Source: Artemisia argyi
Taxonomy: Eukaryota; Streptophyta; Magnoliopsida; Asterales; Asteraceae
DNA length: 64,000 bases
Assembly (NCBI GenBank): GCA_030686995.1
Contig: CM060685.1
Span: 122,384,823-122,448,822 of the forward strand
Direction: 5' to 3'
The notes under the pieces were generated by a model, which made no database searches, had not been told where the DNA came from, and worked only from the letters and a program-made list of their open reading frames with translations. Made by a program: the position numbers and the translations under genes. Every line of letters starts with the position of its first letter. Position 1 is the first letter of the stretch. Below, in pieces: positions 11,878 through 23,682 of the stretch.

Positions 11878-12594
11878 TTAGGATTCCATCATACCTGCAA
11901 TCTCACAGCAAGTACCATGTTTACTTGTCGGCAAACTCTTTGTCATCATATCAGCACCATTCAAATATGTGTGGACTTTCTTAATGTTGAACATCTTGGA
12001 TTCCAACGCATCACGAATCCAATGGTACCTCACATCAATATGCTTCGACTTTGAATGGAAACTTGAATTCTTAGCAAGATGTATAGCACTCTGACTATCA
12101 CAGAAAATCACATAACTTTCTTGCTTAAATCCAAGCTCTTGTGTAAAATGCTTCATCCACAACATCTCTTTCGCAGCTTCTGTGGAAGCAATAAATTCTG
12201 CCTCAGTAGTGGATAGTGAGATACACTTTTGTACCCTTGACTACCATGACACCGCTCCCCATCCAAAAGTGATCAAGTAACCACATACAGACTTTCGCAT
12301 ATCACTATCTCGTGCCATGTCTGAATCTATAAAAACCTTCAGAACAGGCTTATCATAACCATAACATATACACATTTTGGAGTTGCCTCTAAGATATCAA
12401 AGAATCCATTTAACAGCTTCCCAATGTGCTCTACCTGGATTTAAGAGATACCTGCTTACAACACCAACCGCATGAGCTAAGTCCGGCCTTGTGCAGACCA
12501 TTGCATACATAAGACTACCAACCGCTGAAGCATAAGGAACTCATTTCATTTTTAGTTTTTATTCCACACTAGAGGGACATTGTTTTTTGCTTCA
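11878..12594 (-). pseudogene. Ty1/copia RNase H fragment, unit 1
   Basis: The minus-strand reading shows copia RNase H signatures: FIDSDMARDSD, STTEAEFIASTEAAKEMLWMK, FCDSQSAIHLAKN, SKHIDVRYHWIRD and DMMTKSLPT near the C-terminus. The frame is broken around 12220-12250 and 12540. RNase H would degrade the RNA of the RNA:DNA hybrid during reverse transcription. Here it is a remnant joined to the RT piece to its right. Confidence 0.8.
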
Positions 12595-13143
12595 CTAGAA
12601 ATTTCCAGCAAGTGGAGTTCCAACCAACTTTGCTTTATGCATCCTGAATCTTTCAAGTATTTTCTCAATGTACATCTCTTGAGATATCCATAACTTCTTT
12701 GCTTTCCTATCTCGTGAAATTCTCATCCCAAGGATTTGTTTAGATTCACCCAAATCCTTCATTGCAAAGCATTTATGCAGCTCCTTCTTCAACTTGTCAA
12801 TTTTTTGAACAAAAACACAATGGTCAGGAGTTGTTTTGGTGTATCCTTGCTTGCTCATGAATGACTCGAATTTCATCCATGCGGAAGTGGCGTGCTCTTC
12901 ATCGCCTATTTTTACCTGGAGTGTTATCTGCCGTATTAGCCATAAGACGTTACCACCGAATCCGATAACAGGTGTTGTGGCCGGGACCATCATACGTCTT
13001 TTGTTAGGCCGGAGTCTATTGAAGTAGTGCTCGTACAGTATTTTGGAAGTTGAGCCCCCATCCACGTATCTGCGGTGCACGTAGTGGCCTCCAATTTCTG
13101 CCTCTATGATCATGGGGCCTTCGTTCCCCTCATCCTCCCCCAA
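12595..13143 (-). CDS. Chimeric gypsy protease / copia RT frame, unit 1
   Basis: This is an open frame of 182 codons on the minus strand. Residues 1-92 are a gypsy aspartic-protease region (GPMIIEAEIGG, RRYVDGGSTSKILYEH, PVIGFGGNV). From residue 93 it becomes copia reverse transcriptase (ESFMSKQGYTKTTPDHCVFVQ, then FAMKDLGESKQILGMRISRD). The junction lies at about 12867. The RT part has lost the segment between VFVQK and IDKLKKEL that normally holds the YVDD catalytic motif, so it cannot be an active polymerase. The same fusion is open in units 2 and 3. It is probably a recombination scar and not a gene, but three open copies are noted. Confidence 0.6.
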   Translation of the reverse strand: MGEDEGNEGPMIIEAEIGGHYVHRRYVDGGSTSKILYEHYFNRLRPNKRRMMVPATTPVIGFGGNVLWLIRQITLQVKIGDEEHATSAWMKFESFMSKQGYTKTTPDHCVFVQKIDKLKKELHKCFAMKDLGESKQILGMRISRDRKAKKLWISQEMYIEKILERFRMHKAKLVGTPLAGNF

Positions 13144-13767
13144 TGGTGGAAAGGATATTTCTGGATCGGGAGAGAAACTTTGTGTTATTTTTTGTTTGGC
13201 TAACTTCTGCCATTTGTATCATCAGAATTGTCTGTGTTTTATCCTTTGACGATGTTTCTCCTTTCTTTGCTATCTTTTGCTGGTCTTTTCCGCTATTTTG
13301 CTTTAGCTCCATGATCAGGTGTGACAGCTTCCCGCTTATGATCAGTTCTTATATCTGTCTTTTTAAATGCAGACACTCATCCGTGCCATGCCCCACTTCT
13401 TCGTGGAAGTCACAGTATTTGCTAACGTTCCTTTTTTTGACCGGAGTCATCATCGGAGGAGGTGGAGGTTTGCATTTTTCTTTTTCTGGGGTAAAAATTT
13501 CCACTAGAGATATAGAGAGAAGGGTGAATCGGTCTTGTCTCATGTCAGATCTTTGTAAGCTCTTAAATCCTCCTTTTCAAAAAAATTTCTTCTAGCTCCC
13601 ATCAGGTTGCCCCCATGATGAGGATGGTTTTCTTCGTCCTCGGTTTCTAGCCGCCACTTCTCCCCTGTGGAAGGACATGGTTGCTTTCATCATCTCATCG
13701 ACAGATTTTGGGATGCTGTCATGCAGGCGTTTGATTAACTCTAGGTTATTTATCCCATGCATGAATC
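13144..13767 (-). pseudogene. Gypsy gag C-terminal half, unit 1/2 junction
   Basis: The minus-strand reading carries the zinc knuckle CDFHEEVGHGTDEC followed by LHLKRQI, then MELKQNSGKDQQKIAKKGE. It precedes the protease, so gag-PR order is intact. Frameshifts and a stop are present. Its N-terminal half lies at 33684-34461, separated by element A, which inserted at the duplicated CCGAT. Confidence 0.75.
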
Positions 13768-13772
13768 CCGAT

Positions 13773-15169
13773 TGTTAATACAAATATCGCCTAAAAATGT
13801 TATTTATATTTTACGATCTTTGCTAAGTTTTGTTAATGACAAAGTATGAACTTTAGCTAGGAGTAAATCATCACTTTAAGTGTTTAAGTCTTGTTTAAAC
13901 TAATGTTTACATTTCTTTTAAACAAAACATTGTTTTTATTTCTTAAATTAGAAAGTGTCTTGTCACATCACATTTATTTCTTAAAATAGTAAATGTCACA
14001 TCACATTTAGGGCAAGCTTTGTAAATATACATTTATGGTAAGAAAGAGTGTTTGACTAACCATATGTTTGCTTGCAAGTCTTGTGTTTGACATGGTGTAA
14101 TGAGATGTGACCTTGTTTGGTTTGGAATATTTATTGCAAAACCAACTGCAGCCCTGACGGAACCCTGGGGGTACACGGGCGGAACCCATCTGAGGGTTCC
14201 GCCTGATCCGCCAGACCTGCAGAATGTTTTGCTATAAATACCAAACCATTTGTTAGTTTTGGGTCAACCCCTTTAGGACATATTTTCACATACTCTCTCA
14301 ACTAACTCAGTAACATTTGACTTGTGTGATTCTCTTATGTAGCAAGGGACTTCACAAGATCATTCAAGAAGTTACAAGCTTCAACTCTAAAGTTGCATGT
14401 CTTGTTAGCTTGGTCATGTATAAGCTTTGATAGTTTATACCTCATTTGTGTCATGTATGTAGAAGTGATTGGTTAGTATTTTAGCCTCAAAATACGTAGT
14501 GTGTCGAGAGTTATTGTACCCTTGTAAAAGAACTAACGGGAGTGGTTGTACCCTTGGTAAAGAACTCGACATCTAGCTTAGTGTCGGTAAAAGTGTAAGC
14601 GACGATGGAAGTGGTTGTGCCCGTGTAAAAGAACTCGAAATCTAGCTTAGTGTCGGTAAAAGTGTAAGCGACATTATAAAGGTTTTCTCCGCCGGTGAAA
14701 GGAGCTTGTTGATTAGTGCTTATAACTCTCGAGTTGGAAACTCGGGGCGTGGATGTAGGGCAAGGAAAAAGAGTCCTTATAGCCGAACCACGATAAACAA
14801 TCGTGTTGTGGTTTGATCGTTTCTTTCTTTATCTTTGCTTATTACATGTTGTCGTTTAGTTAGAATCGCTAATCACATATAAATCTTTTCAAAGAATTAA
14901 ACAAGTAAAGTTGTGTTTATATCTTTAAACAAATGTAAAGCTTTTCAAATAACTAAACAAGCAAAGTTAGGATCATCACAAGTAAAGCTTTTCAAAGTAT
15001 GAAACAAGTAAAGTTAGAATAGTTTTTCACATGAAAAGCTTTTCAAAGAATCAAACATATAACGTTGTGTTTATATCTTTAAGCAAACATAAAGTTTTTA
15101 AAGGATATTCAAGCTTAAAAAGGATCCAAAAAGCGGTAAACTATTCAACCCCCCTTCTAGTTTTCCATA
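13773..15169 (+). mobile_element. 5' LTR of element A
   Basis: It begins TGTTAATACAAATATCGCC and ends TTTTCCATA; the 3' LTR ends TTTTCCACA. It contains the inverted motif and TATA box (14148-14240). It also has two ~80-bp tandem copies with ACTCGACATCTAGCTTAG near 14560-14680, and about four copies of an AAAGCTTTTCAAA..AAACAAGTAAAGTT repeat at 14880-15090. Confidence 0.9.
14148..14240 (+). promoter_or_regulatory. LTR promoter module of element A (inverted motif plus TATA)
   Basis: GGCGGAACCC (14178-14187), loop ATCTGA and GGGTTCCGCC (14194-14203) form a perfect 10-bp stem. TATAAATA follows at 14233-14240. Another CGGAACCC half-site lies at 14158. The 3' LTR copy is at 32691-32753 with two stem mismatches. 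The position just upstream of TATA suggests a U3 regulatory element. Confidence 0.7.
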
Positions 15170-15186
15170 ATTGGCATCAGGAGCTA
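15170..15186 (+). other. Primer-binding site of element A
   Basis: TTGGCATCAGGAGC directly follows the 5' LTR and resembles TGGTATCAGAGC, the complement of the initiator Met-tRNA 3' end used by most copia elements. Confidence 0.7.
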
Positions 15187-15237
15187 CGTTACTCAAGATC
15201 TTTAAAATAGAATGTATTTTAAAACTTGGATCGATCC

Positions 15238-16231
15238 ATGGATTTTGAAAATCTCAAAGAAGGGCAACCTATTCAAAACCCACCGCTATTTGAAAAAGAA
15301 AACTTACTTGAATGGGAAAGTAATTTTTAAAACTATGTGAAATCAATTGATCAAGATCTTTGGCATATTACTTCTTTTGGTGATTTCAAACCAAAGAAAA
15401 CATGTTTTGAAAACCAAGATAACTATCTTAAACTTGATAAAATTACTAAAGCTAAAACAATGATTTATAAAGCTTTAGTACCAAATATGAAAGAATGTAT
15501 CTTTGTCAAACGGCTAATGATATTTGGAAAAATATGTTGAACTTCATTAAGAAATATGTCAAGTCAAAGATGATCAATTTGATCTCACATATGAATTAGA
15601 AGTCTTAGAAATATTAATAGATAGACATTTAGTTGTAATAAATACATGTACTACTAGTTTAAATGTTTTAAATGAAGGTGTAAGTGAAGATGATTACTCA
15701 TGTCGAGCTCTTTGTGGTCTTGCTTACGATTCATGGAATAACACGAATGAAGATGAAGCCAACCATCCGGTTTGTGATTCTCAACTAGATAAAACATCAA
15801 GCAATGTACATCTTGAAACCAAACACTTTTGCTTTGACAAATTTATCCTAGAGTTTTCTAAACTAGAAAATGAGACTAAACGTTTATGCAACATGGACCT
15901 AAAAACTATCTTCAAGAATGAGTCTTCAAAATCTTTTAAGAATATCTTTGAAAAGGAAATCTTATTAGAAGATAAAATGTCTAGAATTGAGAGTAATGTT
16001 GAAATTGATCTAGATTGTAAATTGTGTCTAGATTACAAACATGAGATTAAAAAGCAAAATGAGAAAGGAAAATTATTAGTTAAATTTGATGAAAGCTCAA
16101 AATCTTTTGAAAGATTTTTGAGGAGTCAAAGTTTGTTTAAAGATAAAACCGGATTAGGATTTAACTCAAAAGCACCATCAACTAGTAATACAAAACAAGT
16201 AAAATTTGTCAAACCTAGAAGAGAGATTTAG
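15238..16231 (+). pseudogene. Decayed copia-type gag of element A
   Basis: The ATG at 15238 opens with QNPPLFEKENLLEWESNF, then NYVKSIDQDLWHI, typical of copia Gag N-termini. KAKTMIYKAL and a shifted CQTANDIWKNML and VKDDQFDLTYELEVLE follow. A TAA at 15328 replaces a Lys codon, and frameshifts are needed near 15500 and 15550. The last 113 codons are open (15893-16231), Lys/Ser-rich and probably coiled coil, with a GLGF motif. No zinc knuckle is seen. The protein would form the particle. As it stands it is not translatable in one piece. Confidence 0.75.
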
Positions 16232-18117
16232 AGATAATTCAATCTCTAATAGAAACTCATGATAAAAGGATTAAGATTACATACTCTATGCCTTTATATG
16301 ATTATCTAACCTTCTTGGATACATGAGTAATTGAGTTTCAAAGCGTGTCGTCAAACCAAGATTTTACGCGTAGTGTTTATCCTCTTGATAGCATCTCTAT
16401 GCAATTTAAAAGGTACGCATTACTTCAACTCGACTTTGATTGTCTCTTGTTTCTAGCATTAGGTGTTGGAATATGTGTTATTAGTAATACTCTTAAGTGT
16501 TTACCTGCTATTAGTAATAACTAAGATTAGATTCTATGCAACAAGGAATTTCTTCATTAGTACTAGTAGGAGATATAAGGTGTCTTGGTTCTTAAACCAT
16601 CAAGAGATAAACATGAGAAACTCTTGAGTGAGTCTCACTCAACTCTTGCTTAGAAGCAATGTTGCAAAAAAGGGCCTACAAAGCCTTGTAATCGCCGATT
16701 CCAAGCTACAAGGCTTTGGAACTTGGAGACATTTACAAGGAAGTCGGCCGATTAATCGGTGATTACAAGGTTTTGGGCCGATTAATCGGCTTAAAAACGC
16801 AACTCGGCCCTCGACCTCCTCAGGACCGATTCACGATTTTTGCAACATTGCTTAGAAGTGAGCTAACTTAGAATTTCCTAAGTGTTAAAATGTCTAACAC
16901 TTTTGTGATGCTTGCAAAACAAACCTTTGTTAAACAACATTCTCAAATACTATACTTTGAGTCTTAAATTGTGTTTTTCTTCAATCACTCTTTTATGATA
17001 ATCTCACATAAAACACACAAGGTGAAATAAATCACACAAGCATACATTTGGATGTGTGAAATAAAATGAGTTTTCAACATCTAGGATTTACACATCAAAT
17101 GTGACACATAGTCTCATGATGTTGTACCTCTTGGACTTTTTCAAAACAAATAGAGTACATAGTTTCTTAAGTAAGAAAACCCAAAGAGTCGAGGAGTCGT
17201 TGAATATAACATTTAACGAGTAATCTCCTCCTTCTAAGATATCATCTTTGGTAGATGATGACTTAGTCGAAAGTCCAATGATGGCAAGACAAGTATGTTG
17301 TGTAAAACATTAAGAATAAAAGTACAAAATAACATCTTCTCACCTTGAGTCAAACATTGAATCAAGCAAATTTGACATAAGTTATAAAACTTGATTTATA
17401 GGTTATAGTTGTGTCTAAACAAATTCAACAATAATAGTTTTTGGAATTTAGAGTAAGACAACTAGTGAAACAAAATAAATGATTCAAAGTAATCATGTGA
17501 TTATAAGTGTTAATATTTTAAAGCCTTTTTGATAATAAAAGCAAGCTCCAAAAGCAAGGGATGCATCATACGGTACTACACAACTAGGATTATGGTATCC
17601 CAAATGAACGGGAATAGAAACCATAGTGTATGCCAAATGGAATTATGCCGGTAATAAGTTGATAAGAAAAGCACAAGTGGTACTTGCACTTTTGTACTTA
17701 CTTACCCAATGATTCTCCAAAACACGTAAGGTTCTCAAATTAGTTTCGGATGGAGAAGCACATCAACAAGCTCCACTTGAATAAGCAAATTCGTGTCAAC
17801 AATGGAATTCTTTCATCAACATTGTTATCCCTTCAACAAAGGAGGCATCGACTTCGGCGACAATTCAATCCATTATGTTCTTAATAGACATATTGTGACC
17901 CATCATCATCGCCTTGGTAAGATTGTTCATTGAGGAACGTCTTAACTAAGAAAGTCTTCTACGTTAACCATTCTATCAACGTTTTCACAAAATCTCTTGA
18001 ATGTGAAGCATTCATCATTCCTAGGCTTAGTCAAAGACTCGTAAGACCTAAAACCTTAGTTTTGAACATTAGGATAAAACCACAAAAATCAAGACAATAC
18101 CTTTTGAATTTTTCCCT
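16232..18117. other. Non-coding region between gag and ORF2 of element A
   Basis: This is where pol would normally lie, but neither strand shows RT, integrase or protease motifs. It contains one MITE (16657-16850). A frame at 17930-18208 is not supported because it runs into the regulatory motif. The rest is AT-rich without visible structure. Confidence 0.6.
16657..16850. mobile_element. hAT-type MITE, 194 bp
   Basis: Terminal inverted repeats CAATGTTGCAAAAA and TTTTTGCAACATTG are flanked by the perfect 8-bp direct repeat CTTAGAAG (16649-16656 and 16851-16858). An 8-bp TSD and a CARNG-type end are hallmarks of hAT DNA transposons. At 194 bp with no coding capacity it is a MITE. Internally GGCCGATTAATCGG occurs twice, which adds self-pairing. 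Confidence 0.85.
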
Positions 18118-18866
18118 GCAGCACCCACGGTACCCTCAGACCATACGGGCGGAACCCACTTTTTGGTTCCGCCTGGTCCGCCAAAGCTACAGATTGTTTT
18201 ATTTTTAATTTCAAAACCAAACACCCTCTTAACTTTAACTTCACTTTTAAACAGCCATCACCCTCTCAAAAAACACATATCCACACGAAATTTAGGGCTT
18301 TCAATCCAATCTCTTCAAATCCAACTAACTTTGTAAGTATTCTAATCACAATTGCATTTTTGATTCAAGTATAACATTCTTATTTACATTCATTAACTAG
18401 AATCTTAGGGTTTATGCATAAAACTTCTTGATTCATGAAAAACTTGGTGGCTAGTCAATTATGTCTTCCATTAGTTAAGAATTGTATCCTCTTTGTTGTT
18501 ACTTTGATTTGCCAAACACACTAAGTGCATTGTCTTTCAAAAATCGCATCCAAGACTAGAACATGATTCATCACCACATTGTTAAAACAAATGAAAAACA
18601 TCATTAAAACATCACTTGCATATTATCTCTTGAATGCTAAAGGGGATACATAACTAATATGTATTTTCGGGTATATTCAATCGAAGACACATTCAATTAG
18701 GAGAGTGTTGGTTATCTTTTGTTTTTATAACAAAATCTGCATAACAAAACAATTTGGGAATCAAAATGAATAAAGATAACCAAGTCTCCACATTGTTTGC
18801 ATATAGGAACACATTAAAACATCCACATTGTTAAAAGTCATTAACATATAATTTTGTGTTTTCTAG
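18118..18866 (+). promoter_or_regulatory. ORF2 upstream module, 5' exon and leader intron (element A)
   Basis: GGCGGAACC (18148-18156), an 8-base loop and GGTTCCGCC (18165-18173) repeat the LTR motif. The flanks also match the LTR (CTGCAGC..CACGG before; TCCGCCA..ACAGATTGTTTTATTTTTAA after), but the clean TATA box is lost. A canonical donor GTAAGT at 18333 pairs with the acceptor TTTTCTAG ending at 18866, giving a 534-nt intron ending 8 bases before the ORF2 ATG. Transcription from here is inferred. Confidence 0.6.
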
Positions 18867-19454
18867 GAATCAACATGCCTCCCGCAAATAAATCCGATCA
18901 CAAGGAAACCCTTAAGTACATGCCCAAACACCATAGGACCAAAGGTCTCAACCAAGTTCAAGTAGAAACCTTTAAGGCATTAGAAAAACGCTATGTTCAT
19001 GAAGGTAGAACCATTGATCCATCCTTTCTAGAAGGAACATATATTCGCCAAAACTTTTTCGCAATCAACTTTGATTGTCTCCTTGATATCGATGAGCCAA
19101 TTTGTCCTTGGTTCATCTTGGAATTCTATGCAACCGTAAACCTCTCCACAAATGATTTTGGTAAGATATCATTAAACTTCACAACCAATCAAATACCCAA
19201 TTTCATAGATCTAAAAGACTTAGCTATCATTTTTGGTGTCCCAAATGAGGGTACTTGTCTCTACACGGATAAGTGGCCTATTTCAAGCCTTGACTCGATT
19301 GAGCGTTTTCATCCATACGACACACCTCTAGCTAGCAAGGAAACTATTAAGGAACATCTCTTTGTTAGAACCTCTACCACTAGGATGAATCGTTCGGGGA
19401 ATATTGTAGATAAGGATCCTTTTGGTATGGAGCTCAATGAGCTTAAACCACAAT

Positions 19455-22400
19455 TGTAACACCCCCAAAATCGTCACGTCAGCGGAAGACTTAAAAATGT
19501 CAGCGGAAGACTTTTTGGGTGTTACTTCGAGGATCTTTGTCACAATCATAGAAAACGACACAAAAGTGACGCTTTAAAGTTTAATTCATTCAAAATACCA
19601 AATATTCGAGACATCAAGATGTTTCATAATTTAAACAACAAGTTTATTTAAAATATGTCAAAATGTTTATTTAAGCCCATGCCGGGTTACAAGCCCACTC
19701 CGTGCCTTCAAGTTCCTTCTTGTATAGTAACCTGAGATAAACACATGCTAAAAAGTGTCAACACAAAGGTTGGTGAGTTCATAGAGTTTATAGTTTAAAT
19801 TGTTAATTAGAAAAAGAGTGATTTCCTTATCAATTTAATACAAATCAATCCGTTGGTTTGCCCTTTACCGGGTCAACATCAAAAATAGTAATTGGTTTAT
19901 AAATCCATTTAACACGAGTTTCGAATCACAAGTTAAGAATGTTTTGTAATCACATACAATCAATAAGTTTAATTCAATGTTCCTGTTATTGCCTTAAGCT
20001 CATGATACTCAACGATTAACAGCCAATCATAATCTCAAGTTATGACGGTAAGTAGTAGGCCCTCAAGATAGTTATTTGCCAATAACCTATAATAAGAACA
20101 ATAAAGTGCGCCTGGTGTTTTCTCTAACAACCAAACGAGGATTGTCAATCACTAATAGTACTATCCACATTTATTTACGTTCACCCTTCAAGTGATTAAG
20201 GTTCATGATCGAGGGACTTTTAGCAATAGTAACTTAAGCAAATAACATTGGCCTGACGGTATTTCAATACCCGGTATAAAAGACTTGTGTTCGAGTTTTA
20301 AGCATGTATCTCCCCCACGGGAAAATAGTTAAAGAGTGGGCTATGAAATCACAGTAACATGTATATAGTTAATGAGTACTTATAAAAGTATAAAACAGTA
20401 ATTAAGCATGTATCTCCCCCAAAAACGTTTATAAATCATTGTAAAACAAGTAAGAGTAGGGGCTATGACTCACAGTAATATGTGAAAGTTTAAAATAATT
20501 GTGAAAGTAAAAGCAGTAGTTGGGCATGTATCTCCCCCAAAATATTTATAAAATAATTATAAAAATGGGGCTAAGAACTCACCTCAGTAGTACAGTAGTA
20601 TCGAGATTTCAAAGATGAAGGTAACGGCTTCACACACAACCTAAAAGATATTACACGGTTCAGTTGATAGTCTAAGTTCAGTTTTACATGTATTGCGAAT
20701 GTTTGTACTTTTTCCAATATACGTCGAAGTATATAATGATAAGTTACGACAAAAGTTAATAATAATATCATATCGTTAATTTTTAAATATTATTACGAAA
20801 TTATATATAATGTATATATAATTTAAAGTGCCACAGTTTTATATCAAATATGCAAATATTTATATAAAACTTTATAAATATTGTAAGAAATATTGTTTTA
20901 GCAAAGTTCCTTCAAGTTTCAACAAAGTTACAATATTGACCCTAATGGTATAATAAGTTCATCGTTGGTCCAAAATGTGTATATATTATATTTTAGGTTC
21001 AATTCTTATCAACATTTACATTTTACAATTGCCAAGTTCCATTTTTTAACAGTTTAGTACTCAGAAATACAGAAATGACAGTTTTGACCCATAGTTTGCA
21101 GATTTTGCATTTTTAGTCCCTCGGTTAAGAAATTTTGCAAAGTTAGTCTAAAAATTACAAATTTCAAAACTTAACATTTAAACCTTTCTAATAAGTTCAG
21201 AACAACTTATTTAACTTATAAAACTGCTTATTCTCTTAAAAGTCGTTTAATTTAGCTTATTGGGCCTTAACGAGACCTTTGGGCCTGACCTTGGACTCAT
21301 TTTAGGATGCTAAAAACACTGGAGTTGGGCTTCCAGGCCCAGTGTATCACATAAGCTTAATGGGCTTAAGATAAGCCCACGTTTTGGCTTATATTGTTTT
21401 ATAAAAACTGAGTTTTTGGTCGCTACAAAATGGGTCGAGTACAAGGTCTAAACAAACTTATTAGGTCGAATAAAATGTGTCTTGTGATTGTCAAATAAGC
21501 TGTTAATGAGGTCGAGTTTTAAAAAGAACATGTCATGTGTCAAATTCAGAATTGGGAAGACCAAAATGATCGAGGAAACTCATATGTTGAAACTGCTCAA
21601 TACTTAGAAAAATTCTAAGTGTTGAGATTTTATTCAAGTTGTCTAAGAGGTCACAAAACATGTCGAATTCATTAAGAAAACAATGTTTTTAGATTCGAAA
21701 CTTCTCATATCTTGTTTACTAGTGTGCCAAACATATAAAATGTCAAATAAAATGCGTATGTTATGTTTATATTTTTACGAGGAAATTAGGCAAAGTAAAT
21801 GTGTAAAAAAAATTCAAAATAACGAAATGAAAAATATAACAAAGGGGACTCCTCGTTCTCATTGGTTAACATAGTAAACATCTCAAATGTCGATTAAAAC
21901 ACATATGTTATGTTTTTATATAACGAAATAAAAGGGCAAAGAAAACGTGCAAAATCAATATTAACGAAAGTGAATTTATAGAAAAAAAAAGTTCCAAGTC
22001 TCACCTCACCTTTCAAAGGTTGTGTAAAACGTAGTGTAGGGATCGTGTGAGGTTACGAGGCTTATGTGGTTCACTTTACGTTCCACCAATGGTTCAAGAG
22101 GCGTCAAACTTGGAGTCCTAGGTTCACTTGAGGCGTGGTATTCTTGGCAATCCTTCCGTCCTTCAACAACTCGTAATACTTAGCGAAAATCTATAATGTG
22201 GTGTGTTTGTGTGTGAGTTCCCAGCTGAGCTTTCATGGAAGGTTTATATATAATGAGTTTAGTATGAGATAACAATCAAACTTCAAAATGGTTGAGTGTT
22301 CGATCAAACGGTTTGTATGTCACCTCCTCTTAGGTCCAATCGATGCATTACAAAGAGAATGTGTGTAAGACTTTTAACTCTGAACGTTTCTGCCATTCTT

Positions 22401-23157
22401 ATACGTGTATAGATGGTTTTTCAGGGATTGGGGGGCATGGGTGGTTACCTTGGAAGCATATGAAAAGTTGTACACAATTTTTACCCCAACGTGTAATGAC
22501 CTTTGCTTTTGTATATTTTCACACAGCAATTGTTCATGATTTTTGAATTGAAAAGTCATTCACGATTCTTTGTAGCAAGGTCAATAAGGATATGTGATAA
22601 TATGTATGAGTTATGTGTCAAAATCGAGAGAAAATGGGGGGTGTTTTGGAGTGGTGTCGTGTCTGGAACAAGAAAACAAAACAAAGAAAATTAGAAACAC
22701 GCTGGGCTTGTTGGTTTGCCTGGTGGGCTGTTTTCGTGAATCTCGCCCAACAACGAATTTAAAGAAATAAAAGGAGTCCGTTTGGTGCAGTTTTGGCCAT
22801 ACGTGGCCCATTGGGTCAAGGGGGCCCACATAGTAAGTTTCGTGAGTCGGGTTTCGGTCCAATAATATTAATGAGTGATCTCGGGAATTTTCGTAGGCTC
22901 CGGAAATATATAAATATTGTACCTTAAATATACGAAACGTATATTATAAAAATATAAATGTTTAAAATATATATTTGCGATAATTAGACTATCTAGGTTG
23001 TGTGTAAGCAACGTTTCTAAGCAAAAGATAAATCACAATGTCGTAGTGGTTCACATAATATGTCATGTATATAAAAAAAAAAATTGTTCTCCGTAAAAAT
23101 GGTTAATCTATGTTATGGTAACCTGTTAATTGTAGGAAAATTTTACGAGCTGTTATA
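19455..23157 (-). mobile_element. 3' LTR of the nested element (3703 bp)
   Basis: In plus orientation it reads TGTAACACCCCC to GCTGTTATA. The first 70 bases form a long hairpin: GTAACACCCCCAAAA (19456-19470) against TTTTTGGGTGTTAC (19512-19525), enclosing two CAGCGGAAGACTT repeats. Three GCATGTATCTCCCCC repeats occur at about 20304, 20406 and 20525. No gene is recognised; its short frames recur identically in the other LTR. Confidence 0.88.
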
Positions 23158-23520
23158 TTACCTATCCGTTAAACGGAATCCCGTCCCGGGATTCTAAGAT
23201 AAGGTAGCTGTAAAGGTGAGTGGAAAAAGTGAACAAATAACGTATTTATTATTAGCTTCCTAATTGTACTTTCCAGCTTAACGTATCTACTACTACATTA
23301 GCTTTTTAATTGATGATAATCAATCTTAGTATGATTGTGAAAGAAAACTTGGGGAAACTTTAGTCCAAAATTATAGTTGTTACTTGGCAGTATTATTTAA
23401 GGTGTAAACAGTATTTTACCACAGTGGTGTACAGTACCCAACTCTTATTCTCTTTAAATAACCCACTATTACACTCCTTTTTTTACCTAACTTTTCTTTC
23501 ACTTTATCATTTTCGTCGAT

Positions 23521-23682
23521 ATGCCGCACTTCATCACCAATCTTGCAATCATGTATGCCATTGTTACTGCTATCTACCTAGTGTATGTTCCGAACGAAGA
23601 TCGAGCTATGTTGATTGGGATCTTAATGTTTCTTGCACCATTCGTGGTTCTAGCGATCTTCATTGACAAGTTTTGGAAGTGA
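23521..23682 (+). CDS. Small two-helix membrane protein (53 aa), antisense in the nested element
   Basis: ATG at 23521 opens a 53-residue frame ending TGA at 23680-23682. Residues ~8-24 (LAIMYAIVTAIYLVYV) and ~31-48 (LIGILMFLAPFVVLAIFI) are strongly hydrophobic. They are joined by a short polar loop PNEDRA and followed by DKFWK, so a hairpin of two membrane helices is likely. TTTAAATAA lies about 65 bases upstream (23453-23461), and AATAAA is found at 23758-23763 downstream. It runs opposite to the retroelement's transcription. I do not recognise the family. It could be a captured host gene, an antisense retroelement gene, or chance; the promoter-ORF-polyadenylation layout favours a gene. Confidence 0.5.
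   Translation: MPHFITNLAIMYAIVTAIYLVYVPNEDRAMLIGILMFLAPFVVLAIFIDKFWK

Larger units (their letters stand above)
3391..13461. repeat. Tandem unit 1 (~10.07 kb)
   Basis: This is the first copy of a block repeated at 13462-47988 and 47989-58358. Contents in plus order: minus-strand gypsy gag, old solo LTR, gypsy leader and LTR, F-box gene, LINE fragment, minus-strand copia LTR/RNase H/RT, gypsy protease. Similarity to the other units is high throughout, with a few percent divergence by eye. Unit 1 lacks ~330 bp of gag and ~45 bp near 6700 that units 2 and 3 have. Both unit edges lie inside gag, so unequal exchange between gag copies is a plausible origin. Confidence 0.85.

Noticed and set aside
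12836..13595. Plus-strand frames over the gag/protease region (also 33545-34474, 47363-49050, 57734-58537)
   Set aside because: They are antisense shadows of the minus-strand gypsy gag-protease sequence.
14880..15110. Regularly spaced AAAGCTTTTCAAA repeats suggesting an array
   Set aside because: These are diverged tandem repeats within both LTRs of element A; no spacers, leader or cas genes, and the genome is a plant.
17930..18208. 92-codon frame before ORF2
   Set aside because: It overlaps the inverted regulatory motif, uses no known motif and has no counterpart in element B.
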